Shown: positions 50,267 through 59,083 of the stretch, piece by piece | Numbering within the stretch: position 1 is the stretch's first letter | How the letters are laid out: each line of letters starts with the position of its first letter | Origin: Flavobacteriales bacterium | GTDB taxonomy: Bacteria; Bacteroidota; Bacteroidia; Flavobacteriales_F; PHOS-HE28 | Reading direction: 5' to 3' | Assembly (NCBI GenBank): GCA_016710015.1 | Contig: JADJLR010000001.1 | Location: 248,001 to 312,000 of the forward strand | DNA: 64,000 nucleotides | Made by a program: the position numbers and the translations under genes | Notes under the pieces: model-generated | Database searches by the model: none | Seen by the model: the letters and a program-made list of their open reading frames with translations, nothing else | Told to the model about the DNA's origin: nothing

Positions 50267-50689
50267 TCAGCGCAACGCGATGCGCGTGGTCATCTCCTTC
50301 TCCTTCACTTCGAATGCAGCGAGCCTGAATGATGGAGGTCCCGTGTTCACCGGCGCATCGTTGCTGAAGCCGTAAGGTTCTTGCGGCCAACCGATCCATG
50401 ACGTGTTCAATTCGTTGTCCGCGTTGATGTCGTGGAAGACCTTCACTGCGTATGTACCCGGCTTCACATCGCCGAAGGAGCAACGAACGGCATGTCCCGT
50501 GGCTTCTACACTCTGCAAGCGGCAGCCCACTTCGGAATCATAAGCGGCCTTATCCGGACAAAGCACAACACGCAATAGCCCACCGGCCTCGGGTTTGTTC
50601 AGGATCACCTCCACATTCAACGTGGTTTGTGCGGCGCTTGTATGCACCACGAAGAGTGCGACCAAGATGAACCAGTGCATGTTGCGCAT
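50267..50689 (-). CDS. DUF2141 family exported protein
   Basis: A 140-residue exported protein with signal peptide MRNMHWFILVALFVVHTSAAQ. The mature part is a single beta-sandwich with the DUF2141 pattern: NKPEAGGLLRVVLC, then CSFGDVKPGTYAVKVFHDINADNELNTSWIGWPQEPYGFSNDA. Its function is unknown. The family is common in Bacteroidota and Proteobacteria envelopes. It is the last gene of a tightly packed minus-strand run, starting 10 bases after aat. The start could also be an ATG 9 bases further in. Confidence 0.85.
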   Translation of the reverse strand: MRNMHWFILVALFVVHTSAAQTTLNVEVILNKPEAGGLLRVVLCPDKAAYDSEVGCRLQSVEATGHAVRCSFGDVKPGTYAVKVFHDINADNELNTSWIGWPQEPYGFSNDAPVNTGPPSFRLAAFEVKEKEMTTRIALR

Positions 50690-50699
50690 GGTGCGAAGG

Positions 50700-51287
50700 T
50701 CAGAATTGAACACGCATCACCAACGCCTGTTGAAGGCGTGATCGGAATTCGGAACGAGGGATCTCCACGGCGCCCAATTGTTCAGTGAATGCATTGATGT
50801 ATTGCGAATCGAAAAGCACGAAGCCCTTGGCATTCAAATGCTGGACCAGGGCGAAGAACGCAGCTTTACCCGCATGGCTCCGACGACTGAACATGCTCTC
50901 ACCGAAGAACGCACCGCCCAACGCGACACCGTAGATCCCACCGACCAACTTCTGGTCCGTGGTCACTTCCACCGAGTGCACGTACCCGGCTTTATGCAAC
51001 GCGATGTACGAACCGATGACCCGTTGATCGATCCAGGTCTCTTCCCGATCGGCACAGCCTCGGATCACGCTTTCAAGATCCCGATCCATGGAAATGCTGA
51101 AGTTGCACTTGCGGAGTGCCCTTCTCAGTCGGGCATTCGGTTGGATCGATCCCAGTGGGAATACGGCACGTGGATCGGGATCATGCCAGTACAGCTCCCC
51201 ATCGTCGTGGCACATGGGGAAGCGCCCCTGCGCGTATGCCTCGATCAATGCAGGAACAGGAATGATCGGTACCTGTGGCCTGCTCAA
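50700..51287 (-). CDS. aat: Leucyl/phenylalanyl-tRNA-protein transferase
   Basis: A 195-residue GNAT-like enzyme that puts Leu or Phe on proteins with N-terminal Arg or Lys, marking them for ClpAP via ClpS. Signatures: YAQGRFPMCHDDGELYWHDPDPRAVFPL, then HSVEVTTDQKLVGGIYGVALGGAFFGESMFSRRSHAGKAAF and LFDSQYIN. No upstream ATG fits; the start is TTG at 51287, whose bases overlap the stop of the subtilase gene as TTGA, suggesting coupled translation. It is slightly shorter than the E. coli enzyme at the N-terminus. It belongs to the mnmA-to-DUF2141 run. Confidence 0.93.
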   Translation of the reverse strand: MSRPQVPIIPVPALIEAYAQGRFPMCHDDGELYWHDPDPRAVFPLGSIQPNARLRRALRKCNFSISMDRDLESVIRGCADREETWIDQRVIGSYIALHKAGYVHSVEVTTDQKLVGGIYGVALGGAFFGESMFSRRSHAGKAAFFALVQHLNAKGFVLFDSQYINAFTEQLGAVEIPRSEFRSRLQQALVMRVQF

Positions 51288-52939
51288 TGCTTCACGATGC
51301 GTTGTTGAGCGACGCGATCCCCATGGACCAGCTTCAGGACGTACACGCCGCTGGGCAAGGGATCCAGGTCATTCAACGTGTACGTGCTCCCGGCCGCACC
51401 CGTGATCCGTTGGAACCGCAACACGCGACCATTGACATCGAATAACACCACGTGGGCATTCCCCATCGGTCCATCGGGCAGAACAACGTTGATGGTACTG
51501 CTGAACGGGACCGGATGAACGAGAAGCGTTCCAAGCTCCTCTACCTCCTCTACACCGGTGAGGGTGAGCCATACATCCGCAGCACCGAAGTTGGGCACGC
51601 CGTAACCCATGCTATCGTTGGGGTTGAGGAAGAAGGAAGCACTGCGCCGCACGGCTTCCATGATGTCGGTGGCGTTCCTTTCCGGATGCAGTTGCCAGAG
51701 ACAGGCCACCAGACCGGCCAGGATCGGCGATGAGAAGGAAGTGCCATTCGCGGCGGTGATGCTATCGGTGTCCGAACGAAGGATGATGGATCCCCAACCC
51801 ATGGCACAGACATCGGGTTTCACACGCCCATCGGCGCTGGGCCCGAAAGAACTGAAGGGGGCATGGTTCTCCACATCGCCCACAGCACCGACCGTGAGGA
51901 TATCGATCGCATCAGCGGGCGCACTGATGTAGTGCCAATCGCTTTGCCCGTTGTTCCCAGCGCTTTGCACCGGGATCATGCCTTTTCGTGCAGCGATCCC
52001 GGCAGCGATGCTGATCCGCAATGTCTGCCCATCCAGATCCGCATACGTGTGGTCCATGGTGCTATCGTCGAAGGTGGTATAGCCCAAAGAGGTATTGAGC
52101 ACGTCGCAACCGAGACTGTCGGCCAACTCGGCACCTGCCACCCAATGGTCTTCTTCCACCGGGAACTCACTGTTCACTTCTTCGGTGCGTAACAACACGA
52201 AATCAGCCTCCGGCGCAGTGCCCAGCAACTGACCCTCCAAGTACCCGGCCATGCAGGAAAGCACGGAACGACCGTGCCAATGATCCTGGTACACGTCCCC
52301 ATCGTGCGTCACCATGTCGCGTGTCAAAAGAATGCCGCCTCGATCGCGCAGTGGCGCGAAAGCCAGCGCGGAGTCCACGCCATCGAAGCCGGAATCGAGC
52401 ACACCGATGAGCATGCCTTGGCCTTTTGCTCCCTGCGCATGCAATTGATGGCCGCGTAACATCTCGATCTGTCGGAAGGAAGTTCCGTAATCGGCCGCTT
52501 CGCCATCGCGGTCATCCGCCGGGCACGGTGGATCGAATTTCGACCTGGTCCCATCGCCGCGTGCGTCGGAGCGAGTTCCACGCACCACGAGTACGAAGGG
52601 CAGTTGTTGGATCGCATCGAGCGCACCGTTATCCGTGGTGCGAATGGTGATGCCATTGAACCATTTGCTGCGGTTCACGAGATGGACATCCCCTTGGTCC
52701 AGCACGGTCTGGATGTAGACCGGGTCCACGGGCAGGTCCAGCGCATCGTATGGGATGGTCTGGTCCGAACGGCGTTGGATGGCCCGTTGTGACAGGAATT
52801 GTTCGGGCTGTTCGAGCGTGTACGGTGTATCGTCCTTGTCCGTGAAAGCCACCCAATAGGTATCCACGGAGGTTTGGGCCAGCGCCCATGTACTACAGAC
52901 GCAGAAGCTGAATAGCGCGAAGGTGCGAAGGTTCATCAT
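51284..52939 (-). CDS. Subtilisin-like S8 peptidase with T9SS sorting domain
   Basis: A 551-residue secreted serine protease (signal ending at STWALAQ). The catalytic triad is complete: Asp182 in LIGVLDSGFDG, His222 in HWHGRSVLSCMAG and Ser401 in ANGTSFSSPILAG, with the oxyanion Asn in SAGNNG. An N-terminal prodomain of about 140 residues precedes it. The last 75 residues are a T9SS type A C-terminal domain (PFSSTINVVL, VVLFDVNGRVLRF, LPSGVYVLKLVHGDRVAQQRIVKH). It is thus expected outside the cell or on its surface. The start ATG at 52939 overlaps the lipoprotein gene by 4 bases (ATGA); its stop overlaps the aat start. Confidence 0.92.
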   Translation of the reverse strand: MMNLRTFALFSFCVCSTWALAQTSVDTYWVAFTDKDDTPYTLEQPEQFLSQRAIQRRSDQTIPYDALDLPVDPVYIQTVLDQGDVHLVNRSKWFNGITIRTTDNGALDAIQQLPFVLVVRGTRSDARGDGTRSKFDPPCPADDRDGEAADYGTSFRQIEMLRGHQLHAQGAKGQGMLIGVLDSGFDGVDSALAFAPLRDRGGILLTRDMVTHDGDVYQDHWHGRSVLSCMAGYLEGQLLGTAPEADFVLLRTEEVNSEFPVEEDHWVAGAELADSLGCDVLNTSLGYTTFDDSTMDHTYADLDGQTLRISIAAGIAARKGMIPVQSAGNNGQSDWHYISAPADAIDILTVGAVGDVENHAPFSSFGPSADGRVKPDVCAMGWGSIILRSDTDSITAANGTSFSSPILAGLVACLWQLHPERNATDIMEAVRRSASFFLNPNDSMGYGVPNFGAADVWLTLTGVEEVEELGTLLVHPVPFSSTINVVLPDGPMGNAHVVLFDVNGRVLRFQRITGAAGSTYTLNDLDPLPSGVYVLKLVHGDRVAQQRIVKH

Positions 52940-53646
52940 TGATCCACTCCGTATGCCACGGCGATCATGTCCATGCGCCAACCCACGATGTTGACGATCG
53001 GAGAAGGAAAGGGATCCTGCGGGGTCGGTTGCGGGAAAATGGTCTGGGTATCGGTTTCCTCCCAGTACTTACTGACCATGCCCACGCCATCGGCATAGCG
53101 CTCTTCGAAGTTCCGTTTCACCACGGCGTTGGGAGGTACCTTGTTCTTCACGAGTACCGTGCGTTGGAAGGTCAGATCACCCGTGATCCAGGGATCGCCT
53201 TCGTTCCGATAGATCACTTCCAATTCCTCCACGGTATTGAGCGCGTTGCTATCCCAAGTTCGGCCATCGGACACGGGGAAGGACAATTTCAACTTGCGCT
53301 GGTTCTCCTCCGTTCGCTCTGCAATGCGTGCATCGATGGTCGAGGTCCAGACATCACGGACCACCCAATCACCGTTGTCGTCCTTCACGAAACGATGTAT
53401 GCGCTCACAAGGTCGGCCTTCATCGTCGGTGTAATGTTCCATGATGCGTTCCAGAAGCTCGTATTGGACGCTATCGCGAACGTTGGATAGGTCGTCGCGC
53501 CAGAGCGAATCGACCTTGTACTCCACCCAGGTCCCCACTTTCGTTGGGAAATAGGTGTATCCCAGATCCACTTCGGGCGCTTCTTCCTTCTTGCAACCCG
53601 TGACCAACGCGGTCATTCCGAGCAGTAGTGCGGCGTATCTAAGCAT
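52936..53646 (-). CDS. Lipoprotein of unknown function
   Basis: A 236-residue protein with a lipobox (MLRYAALLLGMTALVTGCKKEE), so it is lipid-anchored; KKEE after the Cys suggests the surface-export rule of some Bacteroidota is possible but not proven. The rest is beta-rich with TYFPTKVGTWVEYKVDSLW near the start, a phrase typical of a widespread Bacteroidota lipoprotein group. No enzyme motif is seen. It overlaps mnmA by 8 bases upstream and the subtilase gene by 4 bases downstream, so its product is probably made with both. Confidence 0.8.
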   Translation of the reverse strand: MLRYAALLLGMTALVTGCKKEEAPEVDLGYTYFPTKVGTWVEYKVDSLWRDDLSNVRDSVQYELLERIMEHYTDDEGRPCERIHRFVKDDNGDWVVRDVWTSTIDARIAERTEENQRKLKLSFPVSDGRTWDSNALNTVEELEVIYRNEGDPWITGDLTFQRTVLVKNKVPPNAVVKRNFEERYADGVGMVSKYWEETDTQTIFPQPTPQDPFPSPIVNIVGWRMDMIAVAYGVDQ

Positions 53647-54754
53647 CGTGTTCGACTTTTTCGCGATCGATGAAACCGCCTCCGATCACATCGTTCCCTA
53701 CATAGAAGACGGCACTCTGGCCGGGTGCGATGCCTGCGACCGGTGCATGGAACTCAACTTTAACACGTTCACCATCTCGGATCAGGGTACTCGGTGTCCC
53801 TTTGTCCTTGTATCGGATCTTGGTCAACGCTTCCATTTCCCCTTCCAACGTATCGATCATTTGGAAGTTCGGGCGACGCACCCACATGGTCTGCTTTTCC
53901 AGATCCGCCTTGCGGCCCAGCACCACTGTATTGCTGTCCGGTTGAATATCCGTGACGTAAAGGGGCTCTCCGGTGGCAATACCCAACCCCTTGCGCTGGC
54001 CGATGGTGAAGAAGGGGTAACCGTCGTGCTCGCCAAGCAGTTCGCCAGTGGTGTTCACCAGCACGCCATGGGCCAGTTTGGCCGTGGCTTCAGGCTCTCT
54101 GCGCTTCAGGAAGCCCCGGTAGTCATTGTCCGGTATGAAACAGATCTCGTAGCTCTCACTCTTGGTGGCGAGTTCCGGAAAGCCGCTGTCCATGGCCATT
54201 TGGCGGATCTCGCTCTTGTGGAACCCGCCGATCGGGAAGCGCGTACGAGCCAAGTTCTCCTGTTCGAGCCCCCAAAGCACATAGCTCTGGTCCTTCGCTG
54301 GGTCCAAGCCCTGGCTCACCACCCAACGGCCACTTTCAGGCACCTGACGCACTTTGGCATAGTGTCCGGTGGCGATCAAGGCGCAATCCATCATATCGGC
54401 ACGCTTCAAGAGCGCCTCCCATTTGATGAAGGTATTGCACAGCACACAGGGATTCGGCGTTCGCCCGGCGAGGTATTCACTCGTGAAATTGCCGATGATG
54501 GCATCGCCGAACTCCTCGCGGATATCGATGATCATATGGTGGAAGCCACGGCTCACGGCCATGTTCCGGGCATCGTTGATGCTATCTAGGTCGCAACAAC
54601 CGGTAATGCGCTTTCCGCCACTCGCATCAGCGTAATCCCACGTCTTCATGGTGACACCGATCACCTCGTATCCCTCTTCGTGCAGCATCAAAGCAGTCAC
54701 AGAACTGTCCACTCCGCCGCTCATGGCCACCAATATCCTACCGTGTTTGCTCAT
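53639..54754 (-). CDS. mnmA: tRNA-specific 2-thiouridylase MnmA
   Basis: A 371-residue enzyme that thiolates U34 in the wobble position of Lys, Glu and Gln tRNAs. The PP-loop is VAMSGGVDSSVTAL; the catalytic cysteines are in NPCVLCNTFIKW and YEICFIPDNDYRGFL. The C-terminal RNA-binding and beta-barrel domains contain GQRKGLGIATGEPLYV and AVFYVGNDVIGGG. The start at 54754 gives the family N-terminus MSKHGRILVAMSGG. It is the first gene of the minus-strand run, with a lipoprotein gene overlapping its end by 8 bases. Confidence 0.96.
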   Translation of the reverse strand: MSKHGRILVAMSGGVDSSVTALMLHEEGYEVIGVTMKTWDYADASGGKRITGCCDLDSINDARNMAVSRGFHHMIIDIREEFGDAIIGNFTSEYLAGRTPNPCVLCNTFIKWEALLKRADMMDCALIATGHYAKVRQVPESGRWVVSQGLDPAKDQSYVLWGLEQENLARTRFPIGGFHKSEIRQMAMDSGFPELATKSESYEICFIPDNDYRGFLKRREPEATAKLAHGVLVNTTGELLGEHDGYPFFTIGQRKGLGIATGEPLYVTDIQPDSNTVVLGRKADLEKQTMWVRRPNFQMIDTLEGEMEALTKIRYKDKGTPSTLIRDGERVKVEFHAPVAGIAPGQSAVFYVGNDVIGGGFIDREKVEHDA

Positions 54755-54856
54755 CGTTCTTTGACCACTGGACGAAACCAGTCGGCCCAACTCCATTTCC
54801 TTACTGATCGATCACGCGCAAAGTCGATCCACAGACCTTTTACCTCCTACCCCTGT

Positions 54857-54919
54857 TGATTGCTGATTGCTGATTGCTGATTGCTCTACTGCCTACTGCT
54901 CCTGCCTACTGCCTACTGC
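54857..54919. repeat. Short tandem heptamer repeats
   Basis: Four perfect copies of TGATTGC (54857-54884) are followed by four copies of CTACTGC in two pairs (54886-54899 and 54906-54919). They lie in the gap between the mnmA start and the MORN gene end, about 100 bases upstream of mnmA, and could vary in copy number by slippage. Confidence 0.85.
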
Positions 54920-55000
54920 TCACCGCATCCTACCATTCACCTCACCGACCGCGTGTCGCTGAAGCTTTAGCGGAGGCACAAGCACCTCGCAAAGGTGGGC

Positions 55001-55996
55001 CTACTCCTCCACCCCTGCCACGTACTTCGTCACCTTCAACGGCTTACCCTTCTCGTCGTACTCCTTCACATCTCCGTTCAACAGGTCGTTCACGTAGGTC
55101 CCTTCGCGCTTCTTGGTTTGGCCTTTCAGTTCGCGCTCCATGTCGCTCGGAGTTCCCATGATCGGGTCGGCTGGCATGGGCTTCACCGACCAGGTACCGT
55201 TGTCGTGGTACTCTACGAAGCGACCCTCTCGTTTCCCTTTCTTGTATGTCACCTCGGACTTCACCTGTTCATCGTCGTAGTACTCGATGAATAGTCCATT
55301 CTCCTTCTTTTCCTTCACCAACTCGCCTTTTGCGTAAAGCACTTGCAGTTGCAAACTGCCGTCCTTGTTGAAATAGAACCACGCGCCATCTCGCGCACCA
55401 TTCACCATCAGGCCTTCGATCTCCTTCTTTCCACTCGGGTAGTAGAATAGCATCTTCCCTTCCGGTTCACCATGCACATAGGTGGCTTCGGACTTCAGTA
55501 TGCCATTGTCGAACCAACTCTTGTTGGCCCCGTGCAACTCCCCGCCGACACGCTCCTCACGCTCGGCCACGGTGCCGTCGGGGTAATAGCTGATCTGCTC
55601 CCCGTGCAAGGTACCGGCCCGGTAACGCTCCACCTTGCGGAGCTTCCCATCATCCCCATAGTAGTTCCACGTACTGTCCTTGCGTTGGTCCACGTACTTC
55701 CCTACGGCCATCAAGGTGCCATTCGGATGGAAATGCCGCGCACGGCCCACCATGCCCGGTGCGAAATCCTGGATACTGGTCAGTTGGCCGTCCTCATTGT
55801 AATAAGCGAAGGTCCCAACGGGTACATCGTCCTTGAACTGCCCGGTGTACCTTGTTTTCCCGTTGGGCCAGATCTTCGTCCAAGCGCCTTGCTTCAGGTT
55901 CTTGGCATCCACGGCATTCACCGCTTCTGTGGGCTGCGCGAAAAGGCCCAACATGGACCAAAGGCTTATGAAAAGGACCGAAAGGACTGAACGCAT
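55001..55996 (-). CDS. Exported MORN-variant repeat protein (YwqK-like)
   Basis: A 331-residue protein with signal peptide MRSVLSVLFISLWSMLGLFAQ. It is made of about ten MORN-variant units, for example GAWTKIWPNGKTRYTGQF, GTFAYYNEDGQLTSIQDF, GEQISYYPDGTVAEREER, GKMLFYYPSGKKEIEGL and GRFVEYHDNGTW. Each forms a beta-hairpin; together they make an elongated sheet, likely a periplasmic or surface binding module. The antitoxin label often given to such proteins has no support here. The start at 55996 is 6 bases after a perfect TACCTTTG box on the minus strand, so the transcript has almost no leader. Confidence 0.85.
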   Translation of the reverse strand: MRSVLSVLFISLWSMLGLFAQPTEAVNAVDAKNLKQGAWTKIWPNGKTRYTGQFKDDVPVGTFAYYNEDGQLTSIQDFAPGMVGRARHFHPNGTLMAVGKYVDQRKDSTWNYYGDDGKLRKVERYRAGTLHGEQISYYPDGTVAEREERVGGELHGANKSWFDNGILKSEATYVHGEPEGKMLFYYPSGKKEIEGLMVNGARDGAWFYFNKDGSLQLQVLYAKGELVKEKKENGLFIEYYDDEQVKSEVTYKKGKREGRFVEYHDNGTWSVKPMPADPIMGTPSDMERELKGQTKKREGTYVNDLLNGDVKEYDEKGKPLKVTKYVAGVEE

Positions 55997-56002
55997 GACG
56001 GG

Positions 56003-56010
56003 CAAAGGTA
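56003..56010 (-). promoter_or_regulatory. -7 element of the MORN protein gene
   Basis: Read on the minus strand, TACCTTTG matches TAnnTTTG exactly, 6 bases before the ATG. No TTG at 19-21 bases upstream was found. It faces away from the -7 box at 56060-56067, making a divergent promoter region. Confidence 0.5.
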
Positions 56011-56059
56011 TGGGCCATGGGCAAGGCGTGTGCCGAAGTCCAGCGCACGCCGCAACACC

Positions 56060-56067
56060 TATCTTTG
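56060..56067 (+). promoter_or_regulatory. -7 element of the transaldolase gene
   Basis: TATCTTTG matches the consensus exactly and lies 16 bases before the ATG at 56084. A -33 TTG is not evident at the normal spacing. Confidence 0.5.
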
Positions 56068-56083
56068 CGCCAGCAAGATCCCC

Positions 56084-56755
56084 ATGAAATTCTTCATCGA
56101 CACGGCTAGTTTGGCCCAGATCAAAGAGGCCCAGGAATTGGGCGTTCTGGACGGTGTGACCACCAACCCCTCACTGATGGCCAAGGAAGGCATCAGCGGC
56201 ACGGATGCGGTCATGAAACACTACGTGGACATCTGCACCATCGTGGAGGGTGATGTCAGCGCGGAAGTGATCGCTACGGACTACAACGGCATGGTCCGGG
56301 AAGGCGAGGATCTGGCGGCCCTGCACCCACGGATCGTGGTGAAATTGCCCATGACCCGCGAAGGTGTCAAAGCGATCAAATACTTCAGCGGCAAAGGGAT
56401 CAAGACCAACTGCACCTTGGTATTCAGTGCGGGGCAAGCCCTTTTGGCTGCCAAGGCCGGGGCCACCTACGTCTCGCCATTCATCGGTCGGTTGGACGAC
56501 ATCAGCACCGACGGTGTGGACCTGATCGACCAGATCCGTACCATCTATGACAACTACGGCTTCGGCACGGAGATCCTGGCTGCGAGCATCCGACACCCGA
56601 TGCACATCATTCAGTGTGCAGAGGTGGGCGCCGATGTGGCCACCTGTCCCTTGAGTGCGATCACTGCCCTATTCGATCATCCACTCACTACGATCGGGCT
56701 GGAGAAATTCCTAGCGGACCACAAGAAGGCCGCTGCATTGGCCCAGAAGGCCTGA
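56084..56755 (+). CDS. tal: Transaldolase (TalC/FSA-type)
   Basis: A 223-residue small TIM-barrel transaldolase. It has MKFFIDTASLAQI with Asp6, VTTNPSLM, the Schiff-base Lys87 in VVKLPMTREGV, CTLVFSAGQALLAAKAGATYVSPFIGR and EILAASIRHP. The Phe in SPFIGR and the Glu in SAEVIAT are the residues that distinguish transaldolases from fructose-6-phosphate aldolases (Tyr and Gln). It links glycolysis and the non-oxidative pentose phosphate pathway. It is the orthodox relative of the CBS-fused enzyme at 46.1 kb. The start is the ATG at 56084, and a YciO/Sua5-like gene begins one base after the stop. Confidence 0.93.
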   Translation: MKFFIDTASLAQIKEAQELGVLDGVTTNPSLMAKEGISGTDAVMKHYVDICTIVEGDVSAEVIATDYNGMVREGEDLAALHPRIVVKLPMTREGVKAIKYFSGKGIKTNCTLVFSAGQALLAAKAGATYVSPFIGRLDDISTDGVDLIDQIRTIYDNYGFGTEILAASIRHPMHIIQCAEVGADVATCPLSAITALFDHPLTTIGLEKFLADHKKAAALAQKA

Positions 56756-56756
56756 T

Positions 56757-57377
56757 ATGCTCTTGACCATACACCCTGTGGACCCGGAGCCGCGAAAGCT
56801 CAGGGTGGTGCTGGAAGCGTTGAACAATGGCGGGGTCGTGGTGTGTCCCACGGACACGGTGTATGCTTTCGTATGCTCGGCACACAGTGCCCGGGCCATC
56901 GAAGAAGTCGCGCGTTTGAAAGGGGTGAAGCCGCAAAAGGCCGACCTTTCACTGATCTGTCAGGACCTGAGCCAGTTGAGCACCTATGCGCGCTCCGTGG
57001 ACACGGCAGCATTTCGGATCATGAAACGGGCATTACCGGGTCCTTACACCTTCATTTTGGCAGCGAGCAACGAGATCCCGAAGTTGTTCAAGAACAACAA
57101 GCGAACAGTCGGAATCCGGGTGCCGGACCATCCGATCCCACAGGCCATTGTGCGTGAACTCGGACATCCGTTGGTGGTGGCAAGTGTTCACGACCCCGAC
57201 CTCATCCTGGATCATACCACTGATCCTGAGCGCATCGAGGAACACCTTGGCCACCAGGTGGAGATCGTCATCGATGGTGGACTCTGCGGTCTGGAAGGAT
57301 CCACGGTGATCGACCTAACGCAGGGTGAACCGATCGTTCTGCGCGAAGGCAAGGGCACCTTGGAAGGTTTATTCTGA
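56757..57377 (+). CDS. YciO/Sua5/YrdC-domain protein
   Basis: A 206-residue single YrdC-fold protein. It has GGVVVCPTDTVYAFVCSA, the ATP/threonine-binding KPQKADLSLICQDLSQLSTYA, PGPYTFILAAS, KRTVGIRVPDHPI and a final GLEGSTVIDLTQ. The SLICQDLSQLSTYA stretch resembles YciO more than TsaC. TsaC makes threonylcarbamoyl-AMP for the t6A37 modification of tRNA; YciO has weaker activity and its role is less settled. The gene starts one base after the transaldolase stop and overlaps the convergent nnr by 9 bases. Confidence 0.85.
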   Translation: MLLTIHPVDPEPRKLRVVLEALNNGGVVVCPTDTVYAFVCSAHSARAIEEVARLKGVKPQKADLSLICQDLSQLSTYARSVDTAAFRIMKRALPGPYTFILAASNEIPKLFKNNKRTVGIRVPDHPIPQAIVRELGHPLVVASVHDPDLILDHTTDPERIEEHLGHQVEIVIDGGLCGLEGSTVIDLTQGEPIVLREGKGTLEGLF

Positions 57378-58904
57378 AGCTTCTCGCAGGAGTTGCCAAG
57401 CGTTGGGCAAGAACTCCAACACATCCGATGGCCGCATGGCATCCTTCCCGAGACTCCCAGCGGCCAGATCACCAGCTGAACCATGCAGGTATACGGCGAT
57501 CAAGCATGCTTCCAACGCCGTATAGCCCTGGGCCAGAATCCCGGTCAACAGACCAGTGAGCACATCTCCGCTGCCACCTTTGGCCAAACCATCGTTCCCG
57601 GTGGAATTGAAACGGATGATCCCATCTGGACCGCAAATGGCGGTGTAGGCACCTTTCAGCACCACCGTACAGCCGTATTCCACAGCGAAGTCCCGTGTGC
57701 GCTCCAAGCGTATTCGTCCATTTCGGGACGGACTCCCCAACAGCCGGTCCATCTCCCCAGGATGCGGCGTAAGGACAAGTGAATTGCGCACGCTCCGTAG
57801 ACGGTCCGTATCAGCGCTGATCATGGTCAATGCATCGGCATCCAATACCACTGGCACAGAAGCCATTGAAAGTAACTGATCCAAGATGGACTTTGATCGA
57901 TCGGAACGTCCCAGTCCGGGGCCGATACCGACGGTCGTGAACCGTTCAAGATCCATAAGCGTGGTGATCATACAGGGGTCCGGGTCGGCGTGCGTCATGG
58001 CATCCGGAGCTGTGGCTACCAACATCCCCTCGACCTGTGCGGGCACCTGCGTGGTGACCAAGCCTACCCCGCTGCGCAAAGCGCCCTTGGTGGCCAGAAC
58101 GGCGGCACCGAAAAGACCCGAAGAACCAACAATGAGCCCCGCATGGCCGAAGGTGCCCTTGTGGCCGAAGCGAGGACGAACCCTGAGCAGGTCCTGCACA
58201 TCACCCTTCCCGATCCATTCGGCCTCCTGCGGGCTGGATCGCAACGCCTGCGGATCCAAACCGATCGGGATCAACTCCCAACGCCCGAAGCAAGGGCCGG
58301 TTTCCGGTAGGAACATCTCCAACCGAGGCACCTCAAGAACAAGCGTTGTGGTGGCATGGATGCAGTCCGTGTTATCCGATGCTTCACGTTCCGGACCTAC
58401 CCCGGAAGGCGCATCGATCGCAACGATCGGCCTCCCGGATCGGTTCATGGCATCGATCATCCGAAGGCATTCCCCTTGCACACCAGCACGTGAACTGCGC
58501 CCGAACAAGCAATCCACGATGACGACTTGCGCCGCGAACCCTTCATCCACATTGGTTTCGGCCACTTCAATGACCTCCACCCCCGCCCCTAGAGCGCTTG
58601 CAAGGTGATATTCAAAGGCAGCTGAACTGGCCTTTTCTGCACCCGACCGGAACACACGCACCGCGATCCCCGATACAAGCAGAGACCGTGCGATGACGAG
58701 TCCATCGCCACCGTTATTTCCCCAACCCACCACGACCACACATCCGGTGGCTTCTCCCCATTCCTTGTTCCGTAACCCGGTTCGTATGCGTTCTGCACAG
58801 CGCTCTCCGGCCCGTGCCATCAGGTCGGTTTCTGAGATCGGTTCGCGGATCATGGTGGCCTGATCCACGGCCTTTAGCGCCTCACTGGAAAGAATGGGGT
58901 CCAT
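57369..58904 (-). CDS. nnr: Bifunctional NAD(P)H-hydrate epimerase / dehydratase
   Basis: A 511-residue metabolite-repair enzyme. The N-terminal YjeF domain (about 1-215) epimerises R/S NAD(P)HX: VVVGWGNNGGDGLVIARSL and IVAIDAPSGVG. The C-terminal ribokinase-like domain (about 225-505) dehydrates S-NAD(P)HX using ADP: FGHAGLIVGSSGLFGAAVLATKGALRSGVGLVT, LTPHPGEMDRLLG and NDGLAKGGSGDVLTGLLTGILAQG. The start is the ATG at 58904; earlier in-frame codons are not conserved-looking. It is transcribed alone on the minus strand and converges on the YciO-like gene. Confidence 0.95.
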   Translation of the reverse strand: MDPILSSEALKAVDQATMIREPISETDLMARAGERCAERIRTGLRNKEWGEATGCVVVVGWGNNGGDGLVIARSLLVSGIAVRVFRSGAEKASSAAFEYHLASALGAGVEVIEVAETNVDEGFAAQVVIVDCLFGRSSRAGVQGECLRMIDAMNRSGRPIVAIDAPSGVGPEREASDNTDCIHATTTLVLEVPRLEMFLPETGPCFGRWELIPIGLDPQALRSSPQEAEWIGKGDVQDLLRVRPRFGHKGTFGHAGLIVGSSGLFGAAVLATKGALRSGVGLVTTQVPAQVEGMLVATAPDAMTHADPDPCMITTLMDLERFTTVGIGPGLGRSDRSKSILDQLLSMASVPVVLDADALTMISADTDRLRSVRNSLVLTPHPGEMDRLLGSPSRNGRIRLERTRDFAVEYGCTVVLKGAYTAICGPDGIIRFNSTGNDGLAKGGSGDVLTGLLTGILAQGYTALEACLIAVYLHGSAGDLAAGSLGKDAMRPSDVLEFLPNAWQLLREASE

Positions 58905-59083
58905 ATGTGTGACCAATTGTTCGATCGTCGTCCAAAGTATGCTTCACCCCAAGGTAAACCATGGAACCGTCCATATGATGGTAGTTGGCTGAGGTTGGGA
59001 TGAACAGAACATCAATGTATAACGAAGGTTACGATCGTCGCATCCTTGCGCGAACCGGACCGAGCAACCAAAACCACTGAAAA

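Noticed and set aside
54857..54919. Tandem repeats as a CRISPR array
   Set aside because: The units are 7 bases with no spacers and no cas genes are near.
55001..55996. Toxin-antitoxin role for the MORN-variant proteins
   Set aside because: The antitoxin name is inherited from database labels; both proteins here have signal peptides and no adjacent toxin.
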